Shown: in pieces, positions 16,261 to 25,621 of the stretch
Layout of the letters: the number at the start of each line of letters is the position of its first letter
Numbering within the stretch: the stretch's first letter is position 1
The notes under the pieces: model-generated
What the model saw: only the letters and a program-made list of their open reading frames with translations
What the model was told of the DNA's origin: nothing
Databases searched by the model: none
Translations under genes and position numbers: made by a program
Assembly (NCBI GenBank): GCA_028871195.1
Contig: JAGWNT010000001.1
Coordinates: 1 to 64,000 of the forward strand
Direction of reading: 5' to 3'
Origin: REEB85 sp018971455
GTDB lineage: Bacteria > Pseudomonadota > Alphaproteobacteria > Acetobacterales > Acetobacteraceae
DNA: 64,000 bases

Positions 16261-17721
16261 TCACGCCGCCCGCAAACGCGCGATCAGGGTGATGGTCGCC
16301 TCGTTCAACCCCGCGGCCGCGGCTTCCACGATCGAGACATCCTGGGCGACCGACGCGGCGGATGCGCTGGTATCGGCGGCGACCCCGGTGACGGCGGCGA
16401 TGCCGCGCGACATGCCATCCACCCTGTTGGCCGCGCTCTGCACGCTGCGGGCGATCTCGGCGGTGGCGGCGTGCTGCTCCTCGGCGGCCGCGGCCACCGC
16501 GTCCGAGGTGCCGCTCATGCCGCCGATGGTGGTGGTGATGGCGGCGATGGCGGCCACGGCGGTGGCGGTGCCGCTCTGCAGCGCCTCGATCTGGGTGCGG
16601 ATCTGCTGGGTCGCGTGGGCGGTCTGCGCGGCCAGGCTCTTGACCTCGCTGGCAACCACCGCGAAGCCCTTGCCGGCGTCCCCGGCACGCGCCGCCTCGA
16701 TCGTCGCGTTCAGCGCCAGCAGGTTGGTCTGGGCGGCGATTTCGTTGATCAGATTGACCACTTCGCCGATGCGGGCCGCCTCGCCCGACAGGCTCTGCAT
16801 GACCAGACCGGTCTCGCGCGCCTGCTCGTCGGCCTGGCGCGCGGTCTGCGCGGCGCCGGTGATCTGGCGCGTGATCTCCTGGATCGAAACGGAGAGCTCC
16901 TCGACCGCGACGGCGCCGGTCTGCACATCGCCGCCGGTCTGATTGGCCGACTCCGAGAGCATCCTGGTTTCGGTGGCCGCCCGCTCGGCGGCGTCGGCCA
17001 TCTGGCCGGCACGAACCCGCAGCGCCTGCGCCGCGGCGCCCATGCCGTCGATCGCGCTGCGCAGCTCCGCCTCCAGGCGCGAGGCGACGTCGCTCATGGT
17101 CCGCATCCGCGTCGCCGCCGCCTCGGCCTGCAGGCGCGCCTGCTCGGCCTGGGCGGCCCGCGTCTCGTCGCGCGCCCGCTCGGCCTCGGCGAGGCTGCCG
17201 GTCACGGCGGTGAACAGACGGCCGATCTGCAGGGCCATCCATGCCAGGGCGCCGGTCTCGAACACCACGATGACGGCGTGCAGGAGAACCCGCGCCAGGT
17301 TGGCGCCGTCCGGAAAAACCAGAGCGGGGGCGAGGAAGTTGAGCGTCAGGTGGTGCAGCGCGATGGCGCCGGCGGCGGCGAGGATCACCACCCAGTCGCA
17401 ATAGGCGGCAAGGATGGCGAGCATGGCAAAATAGTACATGTGGATATCGACCTGCCAGGCGCTGCCGCGCGCGGCGGCCAGCACCAGCGAAACCATCCCC
17501 ACCGCGGCCACGCCGATCGCTGGGCGCGTCACGCGCAGCTCGGCCATGCCGGCCCACAGGAAGGTGACGCAGGCCGCCAGCATCGCGGCCGTGGCGGTGA
17601 GCACGGCCGTCGGCCCGTCCAGCCGCCAGGCGATCAGGGCGATCAGCGGAACGTGCAGCCACAGTGCCGGGATCAGCACGCGGTCGAGGGCACGGCGCAG
17701 CGGGGCAAGATCAGTGGTCAT
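16261..17721 (-). CDS. Methyl-accepting chemotaxis protein, membrane-bound without periplasmic domain
   Basis: A 486-residue chemoreceptor. The first 190 residues hold about six hydrophobic segments with very short loops and no periplasmic ligand domain, so sensing is probably within the membrane or cytoplasm. A linker rich in EAERARDETRAAQ coiled coil leads to the signalling domain; its hairpin tip includes NEIAAQTNLLALNATIEAAR near residue 325. It would control CheA through CheW. No che genes lie nearby. The start at 17721 is 10 bases after the small gene encoded upstream on the same strand. Confidence 0.9.
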   Translation of the reverse strand: MTTDLAPLRRALDRVLIPALWLHVPLIALIAWRLDGPTAVLTATAAMLAACVTFLWAGMAELRVTRPAIGVAAVGMVSLVLAAARGSAWQVDIHMYYFAMLAILAAYCDWVVILAAAGAIALHHLTLNFLAPALVFPDGANLARVLLHAVIVVFETGALAWMALQIGRLFTAVTGSLAEAERARDETRAAQAEQARLQAEAAATRMRTMSDVASRLEAELRSAIDGMGAAAQALRVRAGQMADAAERAATETRMLSESANQTGGDVQTGAVAVEELSVSIQEITRQITGAAQTARQADEQARETGLVMQSLSGEAARIGEVVNLINEIAAQTNLLALNATIEAARAGDAGKGFAVVASEVKSLAAQTAHATQQIRTQIEALQSGTATAVAAIAAITTTIGGMSGTSDAVAAAAEEQHAATAEIARSVQSAANRVDGMSRGIAAVTGVAADTSASAASVAQDVSIVEAAAAGLNEATITLIARLRAA

Positions 17722-17731
17722 GGCAGCTTCG

Positions 17732-18067
17732 TCAAATCACACCGGGGGTGGGTGGGGTGCAGATGCCGGGGGCACGTGGATCGACCAGCAGCCATGCGCC
17801 GCTGGCGCGCAGTCGCGCGCGGTCGTCGGGCGCGACGATGACGATGAAGGGCAGCCCGCCGAGCCGCAGCACCGGCCCCGCGGCGCCGGCGGCGGCGAAG
17901 GCGTGCCGCGCGGTCCACCAGGGCGGGAACAGCGCGGCGACGGGCCCGGTGGCGGCGGGCGCGTACTGCGCGCCCAGCGCCACGCCGAGCGGCAGCAGGG
18001 CGATGGCCACCAGGCACAGGCCGGCAGCCAGGAATGAAGGGCGACGGGCATCGGCGCGGAGGGTCAT
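17732..18067 (-). CDS. Hypothetical small membrane-anchored protein
   Basis: A 111-residue protein I do not recognise. Residues 10-32 form one strong hydrophobic segment (a signal anchor or uncleaved signal peptide), followed by a Pro/Ala-rich globular part with a GLPFIVIVAP strand and a DPRAPGICTP tail. It stops 10 bases before the chemoreceptor start and is very likely cotranscribed, so a role as accessory or sensor partner of that receptor is possible. No motif supports a particular function. Confidence 0.6.
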   Translation of the reverse strand: MTLRADARRPSFLAAGLCLVAIALLPLGVALGAQYAPAATGPVAALFPPWWTARHAFAAAGAAGPVLRLGGLPFIVIVAPDDRARLRASGAWLLVDPRAPGICTPPTPGVI

Positions 18068-18196
18068 GCGGCGATAGGCGCACGAACTCGCTAACAGCCC
18101 CCTAAAACCGGCGCAGTTCGCCGCCGCCCCTTCACGCCGCCCCGCGCGCCCGCCATGCTGCGCCGAGCCCTTCCACCGCGTCGTCCACGAGGCTCC

Positions 18197-19351
18197 ATGA
18201 CCCAGCGCTCCATCCCGGCCGTCTTCATGCGCGGCGGCACCAGCAAGGCGGTGATGTTCCATCGGCGCGACCTGCCCGCCGAGCGCGCGGCATGGGACGA
18301 GATCTTCCTCGCCGCGATGGGCAGCCCGGACCCGCAGGGCCGCCAGCTCGACGGCATGGGCGGCGGCGTTTCCTCGCTGTCCAAGGTCTGCGTGCTGGCG
18401 CCCTCCGATCGCCCCGATGCCGATATCGACTACACCTTCGCCCAGGTGCTGATCCGCGAGCCGCGCGTGGATTATCGAAGCAATTGCGGCAACATGTCCT
18501 CCGCCGTCGGTCCGTTCGCGGTCGATGAGGGCCTCGTCGCGGCGGCCGGCGAGGCGGCGCGGGTGCGCATCTTCAACACCAACACGCACAAGCTGATCCA
18601 CGCGACGTTTCCCGTGCGGCAGGGCCGGGCGCGCTACGGCGGCGACCTGGCGATCCCCGGCGTCTCCGGCACCGGCGCGCCGATCCGCCTTGATTTTCTC
18701 AATCCCGGCGGTGCCACCACCGGCAGGCTGCTGCCCACCGGCCAGGTGCTCGACCGGCTCGACGTGCCGGGGCTCGGCCCGATCGCGGTCTCGCTGGTCG
18801 ATGCGGCGAATGCCTGCGCCTTCGTCCGCGCCGGCGATCTCGGGCTGACCGGGCGCGAGCTGCCCGACGAGATCGAGGCTCGGCCCGATATTCTTGCCCG
18901 CCTCGCCGCCATTCGCATCCAGGCCTCGCTCGCCATGGGCATCGCCGCCAGCGAGGAGGAGGCGCGCGACAGCACCGCGGTGCCCTATATCGGCTTCGTC
19001 GCACCTGCCGCCGACGCCATGGCGCTGTCGGGCGAGGCGGTGCCGGCGACGGCCATCGACGTCATGGCGCGCATCGTCTCCAACGGCCAGCCGCACCGCG
19101 CCCTGCCGATCACCGCCTCGCTGTGCATCGCGGTGGCCGCCCGCCTCGCCGGCAGCCTGGTCGCGCAGGCGCTGGGCGGGGCCGTGCCCGGCGAGCGGCT
19201 GCGCATCGGCATGCCCTCCGGCGTGCTGACGGTCGGCGCCGATGTCGGGCACGACGCCTCCGGCGCGTGGGAGGCGCGCAGCGGATCTTTCTATCGCACC
19301 GCCCGGCGATTGTTCGACGGGCGCGTTTATCTGCCGGAGGTGGCCCCGTGA
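18197..19351 (+). CDS. PrpF-family isomerase (methylaconitate/oxalomesaconate-type)
   Basis: A 384-residue member of the PrpF family, a diaminopimelate-epimerase-like fold that moves a double bond in tricarboxylate-type acids. It begins with the signature PAVFMRGGTSKAVMFH, and NCGNMSSAVGPFAVDEG near residue 96 carries one of the usual catalytic cysteines. Known members are PrpF (methylaconitate isomerase) and 4-oxalomesaconate tautomerase. Neither the methylcitrate genes nor gallate genes flank it, so the substrate is open. The next gene starts inside its stop (GTGA). Confidence 0.85.
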   Translation: MTQRSIPAVFMRGGTSKAVMFHRRDLPAERAAWDEIFLAAMGSPDPQGRQLDGMGGGVSSLSKVCVLAPSDRPDADIDYTFAQVLIREPRVDYRSNCGNMSSAVGPFAVDEGLVAAAGEAARVRIFNTNTHKLIHATFPVRQGRARYGGDLAIPGVSGTGAPIRLDFLNPGGATTGRLLPTGQVLDRLDVPGLGPIAVSLVDAANACAFVRAGDLGLTGRELPDEIEARPDILARLAAIRIQASLAMGIAASEEEARDSTAVPYIGFVAPAADAMALSGEAVPATAIDVMARIVSNGQPHRALPITASLCIAVAARLAGSLVAQALGGAVPGERLRIGMPSGVLTVGADVGHDASGAWEARSGSFYRTARRLFDGRVYLPEVAP

Positions 19352-20379
19352 AAGCATTCTGGAACCCGGTGCAGCGAGATCACGCGCCGCAATTCTTCCT
19401 CCAGCGCGGTCTGGTGCGGAGCAATTTCGAGGTCCCGGCCCGCGCCGAGGCGCTGCTCGCGGCCTGCCGCGGGCTCGGGATGGACATCGTCGAACCGCTC
19501 CCCGTCCCGCGCGCCGCGCTCACCGCGGTGCATGACGCGGCCTATCTCGATTTCCTCCGCGACGGCCCGCTCGCCTGGGACCGGCTCGCCGAACACGGGC
19601 CCGAACTGGTGCCCAATATTCATCCGAGCCCGGAAATGCTGGCCAATGGCGCCCGCCCGTCGGCGACCATCATCGGCCAGACCGGCTGGTTCACCGCCGA
19701 CACATCCTGCCCGATCGCCGCCGCCACCTGGCCGGCAGCCGAGGCCGCGGCAGCGGGCGCGATCGCCGCCGCCGAGGAGGCCGCCGCCGGCCGGCACGCC
19801 TATGCCCTGGCCCGCCCGCCCGGCCACCACGCCTACGCCGCGCGCGCCGGCGGGCATTGCTATCTCAACAACGCCGCCCTGGCCGCCGCGCAGCTGCGCG
19901 CCCGTGGCGCCGCACGGGTCGGCGTGCTCGACATCGACAGCCATCACGGCAATGGCACCCAGGGCATCTTCTGGGACCGACCCGATGTCGTGTTCGCCTC
20001 GGTGCATGGCGATCCGAACGCCTATTACCCCTGGTATGTCGGCCATGCCGGCGAGCGTGGCGGCGCTGCGGGGCAAGGGGCCAATCACAACTTCCCGCTG
20101 GCCCAGGGCAGCGACGATGCGACATGGCTCGCCGCGATCGATGCCGCCATCGCCGCCCTGCGCGCGGCGCGCGTCGAGGCGCTGGTCATCAGCCTCGGCT
20201 TCGATGCCAGCCGCAGCGAGCCGCTGCATTTCCTCGATGTCGGCGATGACGGCTTCGCCCGCGCCGGCGCGGCGATCGCCGGTCTCGGCCTGCCCTGCGC
20301 CATCATCCAGGAGGGCGGCTACAATGTGGGGGCGATCGGCGGCCTGCTCGCCCGCTTCCTCGGTGGCCTGGGCGGCTAG
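19348..20379 (+). CDS. Histone deacetylase family / acetylpolyamine amidohydrolase-like protein
   Basis: A 343-residue zinc hydrolase of the HDAC superfamily. RPPGHHA (catalytic His pair, residues 160-161), DIDSHHGNGTQ (zinc ligands D195 or D197 and H199) and GFDASRSEP (third zinc Asp near 286) are all in place. Bacterial relatives remove acetyl groups from polyamines or small amides. The start is GTG 19348, overlapping the PrpF-like stop as GTGA, so the two are translationally coupled. That pairing is unusual. A strong hairpin follows at 20447. Confidence 0.87.
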   Translation: MKAFWNPVQRDHAPQFFLQRGLVRSNFEVPARAEALLAACRGLGMDIVEPLPVPRAALTAVHDAAYLDFLRDGPLAWDRLAEHGPELVPNIHPSPEMLANGARPSATIIGQTGWFTADTSCPIAAATWPAAEAAAAGAIAAAEEAAAGRHAYALARPPGHHAYAARAGGHCYLNNAALAAAQLRARGAARVGVLDIDSHHGNGTQGIFWDRPDVVFASVHGDPNAYYPWYVGHAGERGGAAGQGANHNFPLAQGSDDATWLAAIDAAIAALRAARVEALVISLGFDASRSEPLHFLDVGDDGFARAGAAIAGLGLPCAIIQEGGYNVGAIGGLLARFLGGLGG

Positions 20380-20446
20380 CCGTTAGGGGGCGGCGAAGGG
20401 CACCGTCGCGGCCCACTCACCGGTGCTGTGGTGGCGGGCCGCTGTC

Positions 20447-20473
20447 CCTGACGCCTGGTTCGCAGGCGTCAGG
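20447..20473. terminator. 11-bp hairpin between convergent genes
   Basis: CCTGACGCCTG and its exact complement flank a 5-base loop (GTTCG). It lies between the deacetylase stop (20379) and the stop of the convergent secreted protein (20483). There is no clear T-run. It is likely a shared bidirectional terminator. Confidence 0.6.
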
Positions 20474-20482
20474 ACCGGCGCA

Positions 20483-20977
20483 TCAGCGTGACGCCAGGCC
20501 CGACAGGTCGAACTCCATGTTCTGGCGGCCGGACTGGAAGAAGCGCGCGCCCACCGAGAAGCGCGCGGCGGCGCGGGTATGCGCCAGGAACGCGGCGCCG
20601 TTCCTGACATAGAGGATGTTCGAAGCGCCGGCGCGCGGCTCGCTGGCGATGAAGGCCAGCGGGGCGGCATGGCCCACCCGCACATCGAGGCGGCAGCCGC
20701 GGTCGGGGCACATGAACTGCCCGTTGTCGATCGCCACCGTCACCCGCGGCGTGGCGGTGTTGGCGCCCTGCACGCAGAAATGCGCGGCCGTGCCGCGCGC
20801 ATAGGGAAAGCCCAGCGTCACCCGGTTCACCGAGTCGATGCAGGAGGGGTGTGCCGCCGTCGCCAGCGGCTGGTCGCGGCTGGCCATTGCCGGCTGGCCG
20901 GCCAGAAGGGCGGTGAAGGCGGCCGCCGCCAGGCTGGCAGTGACCAGGTCCACGACAATCCCACGATCGATGATCAT
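20483..20977 (-). CDS. Hypothetical exported protein
   Basis: A 164-residue protein I do not recognise. Residues 8-33 form a signal peptide ending near AMA-S. The mature part has four cysteines (C47, C69, C90 and C95 approximately), the latter two close together in MCPDRGC, suggesting disulfides. The C-terminal half reads like beta strands. ATG 20977 is used; a GTG immediately before it is possible. It is monocistronic and probably periplasmic. Confidence 0.62.
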   Translation of the reverse strand: MIIDRGIVVDLVTASLAAAAFTALLAGQPAMASRDQPLATAAHPSCIDSVNRVTLGFPYARGTAAHFCVQGANTATPRVTVAIDNGQFMCPDRGCRLDVRVGHAAPLAFIASEPRAGASNILYVRNGAAFLAHTRAAARFSVGARFFQSGRQNMEFDLSGLASR

Positions 20978-21227
20978 CACGTCACCATGGCTTGTTCGGG
21001 CGGGATGCCCGCGGCGGGGAGGTTCGGCGTTTCATCAAGTGCCTCGCCTGACGAGACATTGCTTTCATGGACGTTAAGATTCGCTAAATCCCGCCCCTCC
21101 GGCCGGAGCATTTTCCCGATCGTCAATCCCAGTGCTTGACGGCCAATTCACTGCGCTGCGCAAGCGGCTGGTCTTATACGAAACCCATGGAGTCCATTCC
21201 TGCTCCCCGGCGGTGCGCGGTCGCGCC

Positions 21228-22103
21228 ATGTGGCTGAACCTTCTGTTCGGCCACGGCCGTGCCGGCGCCCGGCAGGCGAGCCCGCGCGGCTTCGGCAAGG
21301 CAGCGCAGCAGGGCTTCGCCGAACGCCCGCCGGATGCGGCAACGCTGCGATCCTGGAATGACGACCCGGCGCCGCCTGCCGGCCGGCCCTCTACCGGCCA
21401 GCCTTTCACCGGCCAGCCCTTCACCAGCATCGGCCCCGACGGCCACCGGGCCCGGCTGTGCGAGAAACTGCTCGGGCGCGGGCCGGACGCGCTGGCCGAT
21501 TACGAACTGCTCGAGATGCTGCTCTTCTTCGCCTTCAAGAAGGGCGACACGAAGCCGCTCGCCAAGGCGCTCATCAACCGCTTCGGCAGCTTCGCCGCCG
21601 TGCTCGCCGCGCCGCAGGCCGCGCTGATGCAGACCCGCGGCCTGGGCACGCACAGCGTCGCCGCGCTGAAGCTCGTGCAGGCCGCGGCGCTGCGCCTGGC
21701 ACGCGCCGAGCTGCTCGACCAGCCGGTCCTGAACAACTGGGACCGGCTGATGGACTACCTCACCGCGGTGCTGGCGCGCGAACGCGTGGAGCAGTTCCGC
21801 GTGCTGTTTCTCGACCCGTGCAACCGCCTGCTCGCCGACGAGGCGCAGGCCCGCGGCACCGTCAACCATACCCCGGTCTATCCGCGCGAGGTGGTCAAGC
21901 GGGCGCTGGAACTGTACGCCACGGCGATCATCCTGGTGCACAACCACCCAAGCGGTGACCCCAGCCCCTCCCGCGAGGACGTGGCGATGACCCGCGAAGT
22001 ACGCCAGGCCGCCGCGGCGCTGGAAATCGTGCTGCATGATCACGTCATCGTCGGCAATGGACGCTGGACCAGCCTGCGCCGCGAGGGGCTGCTCGGCGAA
22101 TGA
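21228..22103 (+). CDS. radC: DNA repair protein RadC family (JAMM domain)
   Basis: A 291-residue RadC-family protein. Helix-hairpin-helix segments lie at about residues 70-150 (LADYELLEMLL, TRGLGTHSVAALK) and a JAMM metalloprotease-like domain at the end, with VHNHPSGDPSPS and HDHVIVG supplying the metal ligands. The family's role in repair is not settled. The first 60 residues are a poorly conserved Pro/Gly-rich region containing a short repeat (TGQPFTGQPFT). ATG 21228 is chosen; a GTG at 21132 in the same frame would add 32 unlikely residues. comM follows 10 bases later. Confidence 0.88.
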   Translation: MWLNLLFGHGRAGARQASPRGFGKAAQQGFAERPPDAATLRSWNDDPAPPAGRPSTGQPFTGQPFTSIGPDGHRARLCEKLLGRGPDALADYELLEMLLFFAFKKGDTKPLAKALINRFGSFAAVLAAPQAALMQTRGLGTHSVAALKLVQAAALRLARAELLDQPVLNNWDRLMDYLTAVLARERVEQFRVLFLDPCNRLLADEAQARGTVNHTPVYPREVVKRALELYATAIILVHNHPSGDPSPSREDVAMTREVRQAAAALEIVLHDHVIVGNGRWTSLRREGLLGE

Positions 22104-22113
22104 TCGTTTCCGC

Positions 22114-23616
22114 ATGACCCTGGCCCGGATCCGCTCCTTCGCCTTCTCCGGCATCGAGGCCGTGCCGGTGGACGTGCAGGTGCAGATCTCCTCCGGATTG
22201 CCGGCCTTTCTGGTCGTCGGCCTGCCCGACAAGGCGGTGGGCGAGGCGCGCGAGCGGGTGCGCGCCGCGCTGACCGCCATGAGCCTCTCCCTGCCGCCCA
22301 AGCGGGTGCTGATCAACCTTGCGCCGGCCGATCTGCTCAAGGAAGGCAGCCATTTCGATTTGCCGATCGCGCTCGCCGTGCTGGCGGCCATGGAGGTCCT
22401 GCCAGCCCCCGAGGTGGCCCGCTTCGCCGCTCTCGGGGAATTGTCGCTCGACGGCGCGTTGAACCCGGTATCCGGCGTGCTGCCGGCGGCGATCGGCGCG
22501 TCGGCCTGCGAATTGGGGCTGATCTGCCCCGCCGGGCAAGGCGGCGAGGCGGCGTGGGCGGGCTCGATCACGGTTCTCGCGCCCCCCGACCTGCTCAGCC
22601 TGATCAACCATTTCCGGGGGACCCAGCTGCTCGACGCGCCGCCCCCCGGCGGCCTCGCCGAGGGGGCTGCGGCGCCCGATCTGTCGGCCGTGCGCGGCAT
22701 GGAAACGGCGCGACGGGCGCTGGAGATCGCCGCCGCCGGAAACCACAATCTGCTTCTCGTCGGCCCGCCAGGCTCGGGCAAGTCGATGCTTGCCGCCCGC
22801 CTGCCCGGGCTGCTGCCCGATCTGGTGCCGGCCGAGGCGCTGGAGGTCAGCATGATCCACAGCGTCGCCGGCATGCTGGAGGATGGCCGGCTGGTCATGC
22901 GCCCGCCCTTCCGCGAGCCCCATCACAGCGCGAGCCAGGCGGCCCTCACGGGTGGCGGCCAGCGGGCCCGGCCCGGCGAGGTCAGCCTCGCCCATCGCGG
23001 CGTGCTGTTCCTCGACGAATTGCCGGAGTTTCCCAGAGTGGCGCTGGAGGCGTTGCGCCAGCCGATGGAGAGCGGGCGCACCACGGTGGCCCGCGCGGCC
23101 GCCCACATCACCTATCCGGCGCGCTTTCAGCTGATCGCAGCGATGAATCCGTGCCGCTGCGGGCATCTCGGCAATGCCGGGCGCGAATGTGGCCGCGCGC
23201 CGCGCTGTGGCGAGGACTACCAGAACCGCATCAGCGGCCCGTTGCTCGATCGCATGGACCTCACCGTCGAGGTGCAGCCGGTGCCGCCATCCGAACTTTC
23301 CCGCGCGCCGGCCGGCGAGGCGAGCGAGGCCGTCGCCGCGCGGGTCGGCCGGGCCCGCCTGGCGCAGCGCGCCCGCATGCCGGCCAATGGCGCGGCCACC
23401 AACGCCGAAGCCGATTTGCGCGACCTCATCGCCCATCCCGAAGCCCGCGCGCTGGCCGAGCACGCCGCCGACCGGCTGCGCCTCTCCGCCCGCGGCTTCA
23501 CCCGCACGCTGCGCGTCGCCCGCAGTATTGCCGATCTGGCCGGGGCCGCCGAAATCCGCCGCCAGGACGTCGCCGAGGCCCTGGCCTTCCGCCACCGCGT
23601 GCCCGGGCGGGGATAG
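22114..23616 (+). CDS. comM: YifB/ComM family Mg-chelatase-like AAA ATPase
   Basis: A 500-residue AAA+ protein. The N-terminal ChlI-like fold (SGLPAFLVVGLPDKAVGEARERV) is followed by Walker A GPPGSGKSM near residue 219, Walker B LFLDELPEF and the NPCRCGHLG segment typical of the family, then a C-terminal helical domain. In other bacteria ComM is a branch-migration helicase aiding recombination after natural transformation. It is probably cotranscribed with radC. The length matches the family (about 505). Confidence 0.93.
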   Translation: MTLARIRSFAFSGIEAVPVDVQVQISSGLPAFLVVGLPDKAVGEARERVRAALTAMSLSLPPKRVLINLAPADLLKEGSHFDLPIALAVLAAMEVLPAPEVARFAALGELSLDGALNPVSGVLPAAIGASACELGLICPAGQGGEAAWAGSITVLAPPDLLSLINHFRGTQLLDAPPPGGLAEGAAAPDLSAVRGMETARRALEIAAAGNHNLLLVGPPGSGKSMLAARLPGLLPDLVPAEALEVSMIHSVAGMLEDGRLVMRPPFREPHHSASQAALTGGGQRARPGEVSLAHRGVLFLDELPEFPRVALEALRQPMESGRTTVARAAAHITYPARFQLIAAMNPCRCGHLGNAGRECGRAPRCGEDYQNRISGPLLDRMDLTVEVQPVPPSELSRAPAGEASEAVAARVGRARLAQRARMPANGAATNAEADLRDLIAHPEARALAEHAADRLRLSARGFTRTLRVARSIADLAGAAEIRRQDVAEALAFRHRVPGRG

Positions 23617-23623
23617 CGCCGCC

Positions 23624-24121
23624 TCAGTGTTTGGCCGCCGCGATCGCCGCGTCGATGCGCTGCGTCGTCACCGCCTCGTCGCCGGTGGCCAGGGCAGCCC
23701 GCGCGCGGCTGATCAGCCTGACCAGGGCCTGCCCGCTCGGATCCCCGGCGCGGGAGGGGCGCACGCTGCGGGTCAATGCGCGGCTCTCCGCCCGCTCGAG
23801 CGATTCCTGTGCCAGCGCCGCCCGTCCGGCCGCGAGCGCCTGGCGCGCATTGACCAGGAAATCATGCACCGTCGCATCGGCCGGCATGTCGGGCACCGGC
23901 AGGGGCGCCAGCACGGCCTCGGGGCGGCTGGAGGGAACCAGCCCGGTCGGCACGGTGGTGACCGGCAGCTTCTGCTCGGGCGCGTTCAAGGCCGCGGGGG
24001 CCTGCGCCGGCGCCGTGCCGCCGAGCGGCGCGGGCGGTGGCGACAGGGTCTGCGCGAAGGCCGGCATCGCCAGCGTGCCGGCGGCCGCGACGAGCATGGC
24101 CGCCCGGGTCATGGATCGCAT
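23624..24121 (-). CDS. Hypothetical exported protein, helical
   Basis: A 165-residue protein with a clear signal peptide (residues 1-23, cut after AFA), a Pro/Ala-rich linker to about residue 82 and a C-terminal helical hairpin (LVNARQALAAGRAALAQESLERAE, then RARAALATGDEAVTTQRIDAA), which resembles a single TPR-like repeat pair. I do not recognise a named family. It ends 7 bases from the comM stop and starts 33 bases from the divergent phospholipase D gene. Confidence 0.68.
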   Translation of the reverse strand: MRSMTRAAMLVAAAGTLAMPAFAQTLSPPPAPLGGTAPAQAPAALNAPEQKLPVTTVPTGLVPSSRPEAVLAPLPVPDMPADATVHDFLVNARQALAAGRAALAQESLERAESRALTRSVRPSRAGDPSGQALVRLISRARAALATGDEAVTTQRIDAAIAAAKH

Positions 24122-24154
24122 GGTGGTTTTCCTCGGTCTATGATCGGGAGGGAT

Positions 24155-25588
24155 ATGGCCCGTCCGGCGGGCAATTGCGACCGCCACGGCATGAACTCTT
24201 CGCAAGGACCGGACAAGATATCGAACGAGCATCATATCCCCGCCACCGTCTCCGGCCCGTATCCGCCGCGTGCCGGCAACGATGTCCGCGCATTGGTCGA
24301 TGGTCTGCCGGCCTTCCGGCGCATCTGTGCCGCGATCGCGGCGGCGCGGCACAGCATCTGGCTGACCGTCGCCTTCATCGCGCCGGATTTCCGGATGCCG
24401 GACGGGCAGGGCTCGCTGTTCGACGTGTTGGACCGCGCGGCGGCGCGCGGCCTCGATGTGCGCGTCATCTTCTGGCGCCCGCGCGCCGAAAGCAGCGGCT
24501 ACGGCAAGACCTTCGCCGGCACGCCGGCCGAACGCGCCATGCTCGCTGCCCGGGCCTCGCGCTTTCTCGCGCGCTGGGACCGCGCGCCGGGCGCTGCCTG
24601 CCAGCACCAGAAGACCTGGCTGGTCGATGCCGGCCATCCCGGCGAGATCGCGTTCATCGGCGGCATCAACCTCAACCCGCGCGCCATCGTGGCGCCCGGC
24701 CATGGCGGCGAGAATGAAATCCACGACGTCTATGTCGAGGTCGCCGGCCCGGCGGCGACCGACGTGCATCACAATTTCGTGCAAAGATGGAACGAAGCCA
24801 GCGAGCGCGCCGCGGCGGACGGCGTGTGGGGCCATGACGGCGCCGACACCATGGCGTTCCCCGGCCGCCTCTCACCACCGGCCGGCCCCAGCCTCGTGCA
24901 GATCCAGCGCACGATTCCGGCGGGCCACTACAGCAACGGCCATCCGCCCCCCCTCGGTCACCGCACCGACATCGCGGCGGGCGAGCAATCCATCTTCGAG
25001 CAATACCGCCTTGCCATCGACGCGGCCCGCAGCACGATCTACATCGAGAATCAGGCCGTCCCGGTGCCGCAGATCACCGCCCGGCTCGAAGCGGCGCTGC
25101 GGCGCGGCGTGGACATTGTCCTCCTCGTCCCGGCCGATCCTGACGAGCATGTCCGCGCCGCGCGGCGGCATCACGACCATCGGGCCCGCTTCGAGGGGCT
25201 TACCGCCCTCGGCCACCACGAGAATTTCATGCTCGCCGGCATCGCCGGCCGCACCGCCCAAGGGCGCCGCTGCAATGTCTATGTCCACGGCAAGATCATG
25301 CTGGTCGACGATGCCTGGGCCACCATCGGCTCCTGCAACCTGCACGCGAATTCACTGTTCGCGCACAGCGAGATGAACGCCTCCATCCATGACCCGGCCG
25401 GCGTGCGCGCGCTGCGATGCGCGCTGCTCGGCGAACATCTCGGCCGGGACACCGGAGATCTCGACGATCGGGGGGCGCTGGCCTGCTATCGCCGGACCGC
25501 CCGGCTGAACCGAAGCAGGCGCGACGATGGCGATCATGACTGGCAGGGCCTGGCCTTTCGTCTCGACCCCGCGACCTACGGCGCCTAG
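24155..25588 (+). CDS. Phospholipase D family protein
   Basis: A 477-residue protein with two HKD motifs: HQKTWLVD near residue 151 and HGKIMLVDD near residue 377, each followed by a Gly/Ser-rich strand (IGGINL, IGSCNL). The two-motif arrangement is that of phospholipase D and cardiolipin synthase, which hydrolyse or exchange phosphodiester head groups. No N-terminal membrane segments are seen, which argues against a classic cardiolipin synthase. ATG 24155 is chosen because GGGAGG lies 5-6 bases before it; ATG 24140 and 24191 are alternatives. Confidence 0.87.
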   Translation: MARPAGNCDRHGMNSSQGPDKISNEHHIPATVSGPYPPRAGNDVRALVDGLPAFRRICAAIAAARHSIWLTVAFIAPDFRMPDGQGSLFDVLDRAAARGLDVRVIFWRPRAESSGYGKTFAGTPAERAMLAARASRFLARWDRAPGAACQHQKTWLVDAGHPGEIAFIGGINLNPRAIVAPGHGGENEIHDVYVEVAGPAATDVHHNFVQRWNEASERAAADGVWGHDGADTMAFPGRLSPPAGPSLVQIQRTIPAGHYSNGHPPPLGHRTDIAAGEQSIFEQYRLAIDAARSTIYIENQAVPVPQITARLEAALRRGVDIVLLVPADPDEHVRAARRHHDHRARFEGLTALGHHENFMLAGIAGRTAQGRRCNVYVHGKIMLVDDAWATIGSCNLHANSLFAHSEMNASIHDPAGVRALRCALLGEHLGRDTGDLDDRGALACYRRTARLNRSRRDDGDHDWQGLAFRLDPATYGA

Positions 25589-25606
25589 AGCAACGTCGTT
25601 GCTCTA
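25586..25606. terminator. 10-bp perfect palindrome at the phospholipase D stop
   Basis: TAGAGCAACG-T-CGTTGCTCTA begins with the stop codon of the phospholipase D gene. It shares the AGAGCA/TGCTCT ends with the larger palindrome 16 bases downstream and may be a short relic of the same repeat family or part of a terminator. Confidence 0.5.
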
Positions 25607-25621
25607 GCATATATGTTTTCC

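Noticed and set aside
21132..21227. GTG-initiated N-terminal extension of RadC
   Set aside because: The extra 32 residues have no family character and ATG 21228 gives a length already longer than most RadC proteins.
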